A stretch of 62,259 bases of DNA, taken from Actinomycetota bacterium. GTDB taxonomy: Bacteria > Actinomycetota > Acidimicrobiia > Acidimicrobiales > Ilumatobacteraceae. The notes under the pieces are model-generated. The model saw only the letters and a list, made by a program, of their open reading frames with translations. It did not search any database and was not told the DNA's origin. The translations under genes were made by a program, and so were the position numbers. Below are positions 9,608 to 17,561 of the stretch, piece after piece. The DNA lies in assembly GCA_027592925.1 (NCBI GenBank), contig JAQCJO010000005.1, forward strand, positions 1 to 62,259, written 5' to 3'. Position 1 is the stretch's first letter, and each line of letters opens with the position of its first letter.

Positions 9608-9613
9608 TAGCGT
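9608..9613 (+). promoter_or_regulatory. Candidate -10 element (TAGCGT) for leaderless transcript
   Basis: TAGCGT lies 7 bases before the GTG at 9621. No Shine-Dalgarno is present, so transcription would start at or next to the start codon. The same hexamer precedes the genes at 24049, 51941 and 53975. Confidence 0.45.
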
Positions 9614-9620
9614 TTGTGCT

Positions 9621-10052
9621 GTGAGTGAATGGAACCCTAAAGACACTGATGCGGCAAGCACGCGCTACGACTTGACGGATTGGTCGGTGGACGAGCGAGC
9701 CGATGTGGTTGTTGCACTTGCCCAAGCCGAGGTGCCGCACGCATGGGACGGCGACGAATTGGTGGTGCCACAAGAGCAAGAAGAAGTTGTTGAAGACATT
9801 TTGGATGAACTTGAAGAGCAGATGGATGCGAATGATGATGAAGAGACTGCTGATGACAACATCACGGAATACGAACTTGAAGAATGGTCGGAGGGTGAGC
9901 GCAAACAACTCTGCGACATGCTCGACAACCTAGACATCGGGTATCGATGGGACAGAACGGTGTTGTTGGTGCCAATTGGAGTTGAAGCAGTTGTTGACTC
10001 ATGTCTTGATTCGATTGATAGCAGGGGTGTCGAGTTCACCGAAGGTAAGTAG
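9621..10052 (+). CDS. Acidic protein with tandem internal duplication, unknown
   Basis: Very acidic protein of 143 residues, GTG start. Two copies of a roughly 50-residue unit are visible. Copy one (residues about 12-60) has [10 protein letters not shown], then [11 protein letters not shown], then [11 protein letters not shown]. Copy two (about 75-125) has [11 protein letters not shown], then [11 protein letters not shown], then [11 protein letters not shown]. The linker is almost all Asp/Glu. Each unit could be a small alpha/beta fold like those of PII-related or DUF2007-type signalling proteins, but I cannot assign one. The TTG of the next gene follows the stop directly, suggesting co-translation. 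Confidence 0.75.
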   Translation: MSEWNPKDTDAASTRYDLTDWSVDERADVVVALAQAEVPHAWDGDELVVPQEQEEVVEDILDELEEQMDANDDEETADDNITEYELEEWSEGERKQLCDMLDNLDIGYRWDRTVLLVPIGVEAVVDSCLDSIDSRGVEFTEGK

Positions 10053-10763
10053 TTGAGCGAAGTAGCAACCGAAGTACTTGCCGAAGTCGAGTTTTGGCAT
10101 TCGCGGCCGATCACACCAACTCGTCGACTCTCGTTGGGGCACATCATGTTGCCCGTTGATCCGACACCAGGCCTTGGTGGAATATTGCTCGGCGGAATTA
10201 TTGCTCAGTTTGTTGGTGATGTGCATGAAGACATGATTCCTGATGTGCATCGATTGATTAGTCAAGTGGAGCGCGGCGAGCGCATCGTGCAGCCACGATT
10301 GCGGCATCGTTATCAAGCCGATCGACACGGACTTGGACGCAGCGTGCACCGCTTGGTCAATGTTGAGAACGAAGTGCAGTTTCAGTTTTCGGAAACCGGT
10401 GCGCCGCTGCAGCATGTGCTTGGTGCTATATATGTTCTCGAACGACTCGACGAGCCAGTGCGCAAAAAGATCGCTCCCATATTGTTCAGGGCCATGACAT
10501 GGCGAGGGCCGCTTGGTCAGTTGTTCATTACGTATCTGACCGGCAACGAATCATCAACAATCTCAGCACTCACCGACCCAAGGGCATGGGCGCTCGAGAT
10601 TTTGGGTTTTCCTGCAGGCACGATCAAGCCTTCAAAGAAAGAAGTGCAAGCTCGTTTTCGCGACAGTTTGCGCGATGTGCACCCAGATTCTGGCGGCGAC
10701 GAAGGGTCTGCTGGCAGATTGATCATCGACTTGGGCGAAGCACGCAGAGTATTGCTTAGTTAA
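10053..10763 (+). CDS. Unknown protein with C-terminal J-domain-like segment
   Basis: Protein of 236 residues with a TTG start immediately after the preceding stop. The last 45 residues resemble helices II-III of a DnaJ J-domain: a basic helix KEVQARFRDSLRDV, then HPD at residues 210-212 followed by SGG, then a helix LIIDLGEARRVLL. HPD is the residue trio through which J-domains stimulate DnaK ATPase. The first 190 residues match nothing I recognise. A cochaperone role is inference and the domain is truncated relative to a full J-domain. The stop overlaps the next start (TAATG). Confidence 0.7.
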   Translation: MSEVATEVLAEVEFWHSRPITPTRRLSLGHIMLPVDPTPGLGGILLGGIIAQFVGDVHEDMIPDVHRLISQVERGERIVQPRLRHRYQADRHGLGRSVHRLVNVENEVQFQFSETGAPLQHVLGAIYVLERLDEPVRKKIAPILFRAMTWRGPLGQLFITYLTGNESSTISALTDPRAWALEILGFPAGTIKPSKKEVQARFRDSLRDVHPDSGGDEGSAGRLIIDLGEARRVLLS

Positions 10764-11332
10764 TGAATGCTCGGGGTCTCGTACTTTTTCCTGGTGCGGG
10801 GAGCGATGCGCAACACAGTGCACTCGTCGCGATAGAACACGCAGTTGCGCCACTGCCGACATTGCGAGTCGATTTTATTTACCGACTGGCTGGCAAAAAG
10901 TTTCCAGACAAAGCTCCTGTGTTGATCGAATGTGTGAAATCGGCTGTACGCGAATTTGCCAAACAACTGCAGTGCAGTACCAATCAACTCGTGATCGGCG
11001 GGCGATCGATGGGTGGGCGCATGTGCACGATGGCGGCGAGCGACGAGGTCGATCCGCTCAACGTATTGGGCATCGCATGCATCGGGTATCCGTTGCATCC
11101 ACCAAAGAAACCCGACCAATTGCGAACCGCACATTTTGGCAACCTGCACACCCCACTGCTGTTTATCAGTGGCACTCGCGACGAGTTTGGCACTCCTGAA
11201 GAATTAGCGACAGCGTGGAAACTTTTGCCGAATCGGCCAACCGTGCAGATGATTGAAAAAGGTCTACACGAATTACGTGGTGCCGATGCGCAAATAGCAG
11301 ACTTTGTTGCCCAGTGGCTACAAAATTTGTAA
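10763..11332 (+). CDS. Alpha/beta hydrolase, Tex30/KANL3-like
   Basis: Small hydrolase of 189 residues. LVLFPGAGSDAQHSA forms the oxyanion region, the nucleophile elbow is GGRSMGG with Ser near residue 77, the Asp is in FISGTRDEFG and the His in KGLHELRG, so the triad is complete. This order is typical of the Tex30/dienelactone-hydrolase-like family. The ATG overlaps the upstream stop by one base. Substrate unknown. It ends convergent with the MFS gene, overlapping it by about 15 bases. Confidence 0.8.
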   Translation: MNARGLVLFPGAGSDAQHSALVAIEHAVAPLPTLRVDFIYRLAGKKFPDKAPVLIECVKSAVREFAKQLQCSTNQLVIGGRSMGGRMCTMAASDEVDPLNVLGIACIGYPLHPPKKPDQLRTAHFGNLHTPLLFISGTRDEFGTPEELATAWKLLPNRPTVQMIEKGLHELRGADAQIADFVAQWLQNL

Positions 11333-12565
11333 TACGTTGTCTTCTGGATTGAGTTCTTCGAGCCTGCGGTGAGCGGTCTCTGGATATTTGACAAACACGA
11401 GCACAGATACCAGCACCGGACCCATTGCGAGGCCCATCATCACGGTGCCATAACTGATGTCGTTGTCGAGCAAGAGTCCTGCACCTATCAACCCAATACT
11501 GCCGCCGATCAGTGATGCAGTGGTGATGATCGCAGATGCGATATTGCGTTTGGCAGTAGGGAAGAGTTCGCTGCGAAATACGGCCATGGCCGGATAAGCA
11601 AGACCCAAACAGATGCCACCAAAAATTGCAGTGATCCACATCATGAAACCGCCAAAACCATATGAAGTGGCAATCAAAATTGCGCCAAGTGGGATGGTGA
11701 TGACGGACAATTTTTTGCGGCCTTGCCGGTCGGCAATACGCCCACCAACAATCAAACCAATGGATGCGGGAATGGCAGTGATCATCGTAAAAATAGCGAT
11801 ATGCGATGCTGAATAATCGCGCACGTCCTTGAGATATCGAATCTGAAACACCGATGCTGTGGCAATAAAGATGCTGGTCAACACGGCAACTGCTATTTGC
11901 AACCACAACCGATCGCGATGAATACGTGCGCCAACTGCGCTCGAATGGTGTGTAGACGTTTCATGATCCTCTTGGTCTTGCAACGCAAGAAAACGCTCTG
12001 TTTCGGGCAATGATCGCGTCAGCACGACGGCAACGATCAGCCAAGCCAAGCCAACTATGTAGACATAGCGCCACGATGTATCCGAGATGCCAGCGAGGGG
12101 TAGTGCCCCAACTGCTGAGCCAGCACCAACGCCACTGCCAACGGCGAGCACGCTGAGCGCCCACGCGCGTGTGTTCGTGCCCATTTCTTCGGTAGCAAAC
12201 ACCACAATAAAAATGCTGAGCGAAATGCCCAGTGGACGGCTGATTGTTTGCGTTGCTACTAAAAAACCGAACGAGGGAGAGAGTGCGCCAAGCGAAGCGA
12301 CTATCGGCGCAAGCCAACACATTGTCACGATCATTTTGCGTCGACCAAAGCGGTCGGCAGAAAACGCAAACGGTAATGCGATCACTACACCCCAGCGCAC
12401 GATGGCCGCTGCAAAACCCTGACCACGTTCGCTCACATCAAACTCTGCTGCAGCGTATGTAGCAGTCTGAGTAAAAACAGTGTTGACGAACGAAGCTGGC
12501 AAGCACGCAAGCCAGAGCAGCCACAGCACATTTCGTTGGCGCAAAGTGAGTGGCTCGGACGCCAT
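11318..12565 (-). CDS. Major facilitator superfamily transporter
   Basis: Membrane carrier of about 415 residues with 12 predicted hydrophobic segments. The loop 2-3 motif DRFGRRK and its second-half counterpart GGRIADRQGRKK are both present, which marks the MFS sugar/organic-acid carrier type. I chose the ATG at 12565; an upstream extension is poorly hydrophobic and would run into the murA promoter. It is divergent from murA. Substrate cannot be inferred. Confidence 0.85.
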   Translation of the reverse strand: MASEPLTLRQRNVLWLLWLACLPASFVNTVFTQTATYAAAEFDVSERGQGFAAAIVRWGVVIALPFAFSADRFGRRKMIVTMCWLAPIVASLGALSPSFGFLVATQTISRPLGISLSIFIVVFATEEMGTNTRAWALSVLAVGSGVGAGSAVGALPLAGISDTSWRYVYIVGLAWLIVAVVLTRSLPETERFLALQDQEDHETSTHHSSAVGARIHRDRLWLQIAVAVLTSIFIATASVFQIRYLKDVRDYSASHIAIFTMITAIPASIGLIVGGRIADRQGRKKLSVITIPLGAILIATSYGFGGFMMWITAIFGGICLGLAYPAMAVFRSELFPTAKRNIASAIITTASLIGGSIGLIGAGLLLDNDISYGTVMMGLAMGPVLVSVLVFVKYPETAHRRLEELNPEDNVLQIL

Positions 12566-12639
12566 GAAACCGCGCAATACAGGTATTTTGCGAGTTATTG
12601 AGTCTTGAAGGGCCACCGCGCGAGCATACTGAATATGCC

Positions 12640-13896
12640 ATGCAAATCGTTGTCCGCCGCTCTTCACTGCTGAGTGGCGAGGTGCTGGTGCCCGGTGCAA
12701 AAAACTCGGTACTCAAACTCATGGCTGCCACGTTGCTAGCCGAGGGCGAGTATCGCCTCACCAACGTGCCAGACATAGCCGACGTTGCCACAATGTGCGA
12801 ATTATTGACTGCACTTGGCATGTCGACGCAACGGGTGAGTGCCCACGAACTTGCACTAGTCAACTCAGGCGGCATTACCCCAATCGCACCGTTCGAATTG
12901 GTCGATCGCATTCGCGCATCGCTCAACTTGCTTGGTCCATTACTCGGCAAATATGGGCACGTTGATATCGCAATGCCAGGTGGTGATGACTTTGGGTCTC
13001 GCCCGATTGATCTTCATGTTGCAGGCCTCGAAGCAATGGGTGCAGTGTTTGACCTCAATCGTGATGGTGTGAAAGCCACGGCGACACATTTGCATGGTGC
13101 AGAGATCACTCTCACATTTCAAAGTGTTGGCGCAACAGAAAATATTTTGATGGCCGCCGTGCTCGCCGATGGTGTGACAGTGATTGATAATGCAGCGCGT
13201 GAGCCAGAGATTGGCGACCTGTGCAACATGCTCAACAAGATGGGTGCAAATATTGCGGGTGTTGGCACCGCCAAGCTGACAATTACTGGCGTAACTCCAT
13301 CAACATTGCATGCGGTGACTCACGAAGTTGTTAATGACCGAGTCCAAGCCGCAACGTATATTGCTGCAGTTGCCGTAACCGGCGGAGATGTGTTTGTGCG
13401 CGGAGCACGCGCCGAGCACATGGAGATGTTGCTCAATCGATATGCCGAAATGGGCGTCAGCATCACGCCTCAAGCTGATGGACTGCGTGTTGTTGCATCT
13501 GATCGGCTGCGAGCAATTGATTTTTCAACGCTGCCATACCCCGGCATTGCTACCGACTACAAGCCGCTGCTTGTTGGCATGCTCAGTGTTGCCGGTGGCA
13601 CGGGGATAGCAACCGAAAATTTGTATCCGGGTCGGTTTCGCTATGTCGATGAGTTGCAAAAACTCGGCGCAGACATCCGTATCGACGGGCATCACGCAGT
13701 AATCCGTGGTGTCGAACAGTTAGTGGGTGCCACAGTTAACGCGCCCGACATTCGTGCAGGAGCAGCACTAGTGGTGGCTGGCCTGGTGGCGAGTGGCGAA
13801 ACCGTGATTAACGACATTCATCACATTGATCGTGGTTATGACGACCTGGTTGGCAAATTGGCTGCTCTTGGAGCCCTTGTTACTCGACGTTCGTAG
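12640..13896 (+). CDS. murA: UDP-N-acetylglucosamine 1-carboxyvinyltransferase (Asp-type)
   Basis: First committed enzyme of peptidoglycan synthesis, 418 residues, usual length. Lys21-Asn22 in PGAKNSVLK match the conserved substrate-binding pair. The loop normally written PGGC in Escherichia coli reads PGGD here, so the catalytic Cys115 equivalent is Asp116. Family knowledge: this Cys-to-Asp change, also found in mycobacteria, keeps activity and prevents fosfomycin alkylation. The start at ATG 12640 (MQIVVRR) fits the family N-terminus; the open frame before it is not homologous. The promoter probably lies in 12600-12635. Confidence 0.95.
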   Translation: MQIVVRRSSLLSGEVLVPGAKNSVLKLMAATLLAEGEYRLTNVPDIADVATMCELLTALGMSTQRVSAHELALVNSGGITPIAPFELVDRIRASLNLLGPLLGKYGHVDIAMPGGDDFGSRPIDLHVAGLEAMGAVFDLNRDGVKATATHLHGAEITLTFQSVGATENILMAAVLADGVTVIDNAAREPEIGDLCNMLNKMGANIAGVGTAKLTITGVTPSTLHAVTHEVVNDRVQAATYIAAVAVTGGDVFVRGARAEHMEMLLNRYAEMGVSITPQADGLRVVASDRLRAIDFSTLPYPGIATDYKPLLVGMLSVAGGTGIATENLYPGRFRYVDELQKLGADIRIDGHHAVIRGVEQLVGATVNAPDIRAGAALVVAGLVASGETVINDIHHIDRGYDDLVGKLAALGALVTRRS

Positions 13897-14083
13897 GGGT
13901 CGATTCACTCTGGCTATTGCGCTCGAGCATCTGACGATCGGCTCGGCGTGTTGCTTGCCACAGCACCAAGACAATGACGGCAATCGGCCCTGCAACCAGC
14001 AAGATTTCGTCCCAACCACCCTGATGAGCAAGCACCCCCGTATCGTAGAGGCGAGCAAACAAATCGGAGAACTTCAGTGACAA
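13880..14083 (-). CDS. Small membrane protein, unknown
   Basis: Protein of up to 67 residues with one clear membrane span (EILLVAGPIAVIVLVLWQ) followed by a basic, cytoplasmic-looking tail (RRADRQMLERNSQS). It fills the gap between murA and the NifU-like gene, overlapping murA by 17 bases tail to tail. The TTG start at 14083 overlaps the divergent NifU-like start, so a shorter product from an internal GTG is possible. No family recognised. Confidence 0.5.
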   Translation of the reverse strand: MSLKFSDLFARLYDTGVLAHQGGWDEILLVAGPIAVIVLVLWQATRRADRQMLERNSQSESTPTNVE

Positions 14084-14307
14084 TGCGAACGCAGGTAGAG
14101 GAAACCATCGAGGTCATTCGGCCCGCGCTTCAGGCGGACGGCGGCGACATCGTGTTGCAAGAAGTTGATGAAGTAACGGGAATCGTGAAGGTAACTCTGG
14201 TCGGCGCCTGCGGCACATGCCCGGCATCGGACCAAACTCTGAAAGCCGGCATCGAGCGAATTATGCGTGACCGTGTTGACGGCGTCACCGAGGTCGTGGC
14301 GGTATAA
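14083..14307 (+). CDS. NifU C-terminal-domain protein (Fe-S scaffold)
   Basis: Protein of 74 residues consisting only of the NifU-like scaffold domain. Its CGTC pair sits in GACGTCPASDQTLKAGIE, the motif that holds a transient [Fe-S] cluster between subunits. An ATG at 14083 follows a GGAG; a GTG two codons upstream is also possible. It lies 3 bases before meaB. It should help assemble or carry Fe-S clusters in the cytoplasm. Clients in this window could include MoaA and CoxS, which is inference. Confidence 0.88.
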   Translation: MRTQVEETIEVIRPALQADGGDIVLQEVDEVTGIVKVTLVGACGTCPASDQTLKAGIERIMRDRVDGVTEVVAV

Positions 14308-14310
14308 CAC

Positions 14311-15273
14311 GTGGCAGCCCGCGTCACCGATCCAACTGATCTGTTTGCGAGTGCGGTCAATGGTGATCGTGGTTCGCTTGCACGTTTATTGTCGTTGATT
14401 GAGCGCGGCGGCGATGACGCGCGCACAATTGGTCGACTCACGTATCCAAAAAGTGGCAATGCATACACCGTTGGCATTACTGGTGCGCCGGGTGCTGGCA
14501 AGAGCACGCTCACGAGCGCAGTGATCGGTAACTTGCGCGCTTCTGATGTGCAAGTTGCGGTGCTCGCAATCGACCCGTCTTCACCATTTACGGGCGGCGC
14601 AATTCTTGGCGACAGAGTGCGTATGCAAGACCATGCAACCGACACTGGTGTATTTATTCGCAGCATGGCAACACGCGGACATCTTGGTGGTTTGTCGCTT
14701 GCAACAACCGAAGCAATTCGTTTGTTGGATGCAGTTGGATGCCCGTGGATTTTGGTTGAGACAGTTGGCGTTGGGCAAGTAGAAGTCGAGATTGCCGGCA
14801 AAGCCGACACCACAATTGTTGTTGTCAATCCAGGTTGGGGTGACGCGGTGCAAGCCAACAAGGCGGGCCTCATGGAGATCGCCGACATTTTTGTGATCAA
14901 CAAAGCTGATCGCAAAGGCGCAGACGAAACGCGACGTGACCTCGAGCAGATGCTTGATCTTTCTGACCTTGCGCATGACGCATGGCGACCACCAATTTTG
15001 CAAACGACTGCAACTTCGGGTGAAGGCGTAGAAGAACTGTGGAATACGGTTGCTCAACATCGCGAGCAAAGCATGGCTACTGGTTTGTTACAGCGTCGTA
15101 GGTCATTTCGCTTGCGCGAAGAATTGCGCGAGATTGTGGAGCGCAGGCTTGAAAACCGAGCCCGCGAAATCTGCTCGGGTAGCGAGTGGGATGCACTGCA
15201 AAACAAAGTTCTCGAGAACCAACTCGACCCATGGACTGCAGCCGATGACATGCTGAAAGGCATTAAGGCCTAA
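14311..15273 (+). CDS. meaB: Methylmalonyl-CoA mutase-associated GTPase MeaB/ArgK
   Basis: G3E-family GTPase of 320 residues, GTG start. Walker A GAPGAGKST, the DPSSPFTGGAILGDRVRM stretch, the ETVGVGQVE switch and NKAD guanine specificity motif are all present. Family knowledge: it guards and reloads adenosylcobalamin in methylmalonyl-CoA mutase. The mutase genes are not in the window. The thymine branch of the pyrimidine operon at 1-8280 would yield propionyl-CoA and hence methylmalonyl-CoA, giving a possible metabolic link. Confidence 0.9.
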   Translation: MAARVTDPTDLFASAVNGDRGSLARLLSLIERGGDDARTIGRLTYPKSGNAYTVGITGAPGAGKSTLTSAVIGNLRASDVQVAVLAIDPSSPFTGGAILGDRVRMQDHATDTGVFIRSMATRGHLGGLSLATTEAIRLLDAVGCPWILVETVGVGQVEVEIAGKADTTIVVVNPGWGDAVQANKAGLMEIADIFVINKADRKGADETRRDLEQMLDLSDLAHDAWRPPILQTTATSGEGVEELWNTVAQHREQSMATGLLQRRRSFRLREELREIVERRLENRAREICSGSEWDALQNKVLENQLDPWTAADDMLKGIKA

Positions 15274-15279
15274 GAGTCA

Positions 15280-15975
15280 ATGAAGTTTCGTCTTGAACCA
15301 GAAGTTCGTCCTGTTGTTACATCGGCTTTGGCATTAAGTGGGGCAGTAGGCGTATTTGCACTTGCGTTTGGTGTGCTTGCAGTTGGAGCAGGAGCAAATG
15401 TGTGGCAAGCATGTGCATTGAGCTTCTTTACATTTACTGGCGCATCACAAATGTCGGCGATGACCGTGATCGGCACTGGTGGTTCGGTTGGCGGCGCACT
15501 CGGTGGAGCGTTGTTGCTTGCAGGTCGCAACGGTGTGTATGGACTTGCGCTCTCACCATATTTCAATGAATCACTAGGCAAGCGTTTGCTTGCCGCACAC
15601 TTTGTCATCGACGAGACAACAGCAATGATGACAGCGCAGACGAATCCACGTTTACAAAAGATCGCTTTTTGGACAACAGCGATTGCGCTTTTTTCATTGT
15701 GGAACCTGGGCACACTGCTTGGAGCAGTGTTGGGGAGTGCGATTGACCCACATACGTTTGGACTTGATGTTGGTTTCACCGCTGCATACGTAGCGATGTT
15801 GTTTCCACACCTCAAAACAGTCAACGGTCGTTTCGCTGCAGCCGGTGGTGCACTGATTAGCGTCGTGCTTGCACCATTTGTGCCAATCGGTTTGCCGATT
15901 TTGGCTTCCGGACTCGCAATCTTTGTTGGCTTACGACCTACAGATTCATCTGCAACAGCCGAGGCAGTGCAGTGA
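15280..15975 (+). CDS. azlC: AzlC-type branched-chain amino acid exporter, large subunit
   Basis: Membrane protein of 231 residues with five or six hydrophobic segments and the family stretch FTGASQMSAM near residue 50, followed by GRNGVYGLALSPYF. It pairs with the small AzlD protein encoded next, with a 4-base GTGA overlap. Family knowledge: AzlCD complexes export branched-chain amino acids or their analogues. It is 6 bases downstream of meaB on the same strand. Confidence 0.85.
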   Translation: MKFRLEPEVRPVVTSALALSGAVGVFALAFGVLAVGAGANVWQACALSFFTFTGASQMSAMTVIGTGGSVGGALGGALLLAGRNGVYGLALSPYFNESLGKRLLAAHFVIDETTAMMTAQTNPRLQKIAFWTTAIALFSLWNLGTLLGAVLGSAIDPHTFGLDVGFTAAYVAMLFPHLKTVNGRFAAAGGALISVVLAPFVPIGLPILASGLAIFVGLRPTDSSATAEAVQ

Positions 15976-16277
15976 ACATGTCGTGGGCGCTTGTGATCTG
16001 GCTTTCGGCTGGTGCATACGTATTCAAAATGCTTGGTTTTGTCGTTGTTGGTTCGCGCAAACTTCCCGATGTGTTGTCGCGCTGTCTCATGTTGATACCG
16101 GCCGCACTGCTAGCCGCACTTGTATTCAACTCTTCATTTACTAGTGGTCAATCATATGCGATCGATGAGCGAGCCATTGGTCTAGGCGTGGCGATCATTG
16201 CGGCATGGCGCAAACTGCCACTGATTGTCGTCGTGATTCTTGGCGCCGCTACTACTGCGTTTCTCCGCGCCCTCTAA
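15972..16277 (+). CDS. azlD: AzlD-type small subunit of branched-chain amino acid exporter
   Basis: Hydrophobic protein of 101 residues with about four membrane segments, typical of AzlD. GTG overlaps the azlC stop by 4 bases; an ATG two codons later is an alternative. It should act only with AzlC. The gene converges on the SRPBCC gene ending at 16291. Confidence 0.85.
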   Translation: MNMSWALVIWLSAGAYVFKMLGFVVVGSRKLPDVLSRCLMLIPAALLAALVFNSSFTSGQSYAIDERAIGLGVAIIAAWRKLPLIVVVILGAATTAFLRAL

Positions 16278-16290
16278 TTGGGGCGTCTGC

Positions 16291-16740
16291 TTAGTCGGCG
16301 ACTTCGACGAGTTGCTTCAACTTCTTTAGGTTGCGCTTCCAGATGCCGCGCATCACGAGCTTGCCGCCAACGAAAGAACCTATCGATCCACCGAGCCACC
16401 ACGGGAAGATCAGTTCTTCGGCCCACGTGAATTTCGTGCGAGTGCCGTTATCGATTGGATCAAGAGTGAACTTGCCCGTGCCGGTCACAATGCCTACGTG
16501 GCGCACTCCCATGACGCGCTCAGGAACCCACTCGGTGATTTCCATGCGATCGACAAGTTTGATTGGCCCAACTTTGGTGTCGCAAAAAAATGAGGTGCCA
16601 ACGTCGCGGGTTTGCTCACCGATAAATCGGATTGCGACGGCATCGGCCATCCAGTCAATGTGGCGCTCGACTGGCTCAACAACTTCCCACACTCGCTGCG
16701 GTGTGGCTTGTAGATCAATGCTGACGCGAATTTTTCCCAT
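16291..16740 (-). CDS. SRPBCC/polyketide-cyclase-like protein
   Basis: Protein of 149 residues with the START-like pattern: N-terminal strand IRVSIDLQATPQRVWEVV, central GTGKFTLDPIDNGTRTKFTWAEEL, and a C-terminal amphipathic helix KRNLKKLKQLVEVAD. Such proteins form a hydrophobic cavity for lipids or ligands. No catalytic assignment is possible. TACCTT lies 6 bases before the ATG with no Shine-Dalgarno, so it may be transcribed separately even though the methyltransferase gene ends just 12 bases upstream. Confidence 0.75.
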   Translation of the reverse strand: MGKIRVSIDLQATPQRVWEVVEPVERHIDWMADAVAIRFIGEQTRDVGTSFFCDTKVGPIKLVDRMEITEWVPERVMGVRHVGIVTGTGKFTLDPIDNGTRTKFTWAEELIFPWWLGGSIGSFVGGKLVMRGIWKRNLKKLKQLVEVAD

Positions 16741-16746
16741 AACAAA

Positions 16747-16752
16747 AAGGTA
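16747..16752 (-). promoter_or_regulatory. Candidate -10 element (TACCTT) for SRPBCC gene
   Basis: On the minus strand TACCTT is followed by 6 bases and then the ATG at 16740, with no Shine-Dalgarno. Confidence 0.4.
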
Positions 16753-17511
16753 CTAGGAACTTGACGTTGGCGCGATGCCGTAGACGGTGATTTGTCGCAC
16801 ACTGCTTTCGCTAAACACATCATGTGCGTATGACGACCAGCGTTGCTCAACAACCAAGCCAGCCTCATGTGCCATAAAGTCAACTTGGGCAACCGTTGCG
16901 TAACGCACGGAATATGGGCGAGAGATGTTGGGTGCATCCCTAGAAACTTGAGTGAATACGCCACTGATGACTTGTGCATCGCGGTCGACTTTCCACCTGC
17001 TCAAAATCTCGCCAGTTGAGGTGCTTCGGTGTGTCGCATCATCCAACTGATCGGAGAGTGTTTCATCAGGCACGAAACAGTCGACGATGATGTGGCCGCC
17101 CGGTGTCAGATATCGCGCGGATCGTTGCAAGCATTCGTGTTGCTCGTGTTCGGTGAGCAAATTGAAGAGCGTGTTGTAGGCAATGAGCACCACACCAAAT
17201 GGGCCAAGTGGCATGTCGCGCACCATATGCCCGAGGTGCGCATCAACCAGTGCGCCATCGGGTTTTGCACGCAACTCGTCAAGCATTGCTTGTGACGAGT
17301 CGATGCCAACAACACGCACGCCGTGTGTTGCTCCTGCCTGAGCGATAGGTATTGCGAGTCGGCCTGTGCCAACACCAAGTTCGAGTACCGCACTGCTTTC
17401 AGCAAGCTGCAACACAAACTCAACGACGTCGGTGATGTTGTCGAGGTCGTGATACCAGTCGTCATAGATGTCGGCAAATACGTCGCCGTACTGGTTGTGT
17501 GAATACTCCAC
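16753..17511 (-). CDS. Class I SAM-dependent methyltransferase
   Basis: About 252 residues with the SAM-binding motif VLELGVGTGRLAIPIA, the acidic residue ending strand 2 in VVGIDSSQAML, and a post-motif GVVLIAYNTLFNLL. The open frame runs about 60 codons further upstream but through the divergent cysteine desulfurase start. I therefore choose the GTG at 17511 (EYSHNQYGDVFADIYDDWY), which begins the conserved region. Substrate unknown. Confidence 0.8.
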   Translation of the reverse strand: MEYSHNQYGDVFADIYDDWYHDLDNITDVVEFVLQLAESSAVLELGVGTGRLAIPIAQAGATHGVRVVGIDSSQAMLDELRAKPDGALVDAHLGHMVRDMPLGPFGVVLIAYNTLFNLLTEHEQHECLQRSARYLTPGGHIIVDCFVPDETLSDQLDDATHRSTSTGEILSRWKVDRDAQVISGVFTQVSRDAPNISRPYSVRYATVAQVDFMAHEAGLVVEQRWSSYAHDVFSESSVRQITVYGIAPTSSS

Positions 17512-17548
17512 AACTCTATTCCACCACCTACAGCCAATAAACCAGTAG

Positions 17549-17554
17549 TACCCT
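17549..17554 (+). promoter_or_regulatory. Candidate -10 element (TACCCT) for cysteine desulfurase
   Basis: TACCCT, 7 bases before the ATG at 17562, no Shine-Dalgarno in between. Confidence 0.4.
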
Positions 17555-17561
17555 TGAGCGG

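Noticed and set aside
14130-14915. 261-codon minus-strand frame opposite meaB and the NifU-like gene
   Set aside because: Low-complexity Ser/Thr/Pro/Arg translation typical of a shadow frame.
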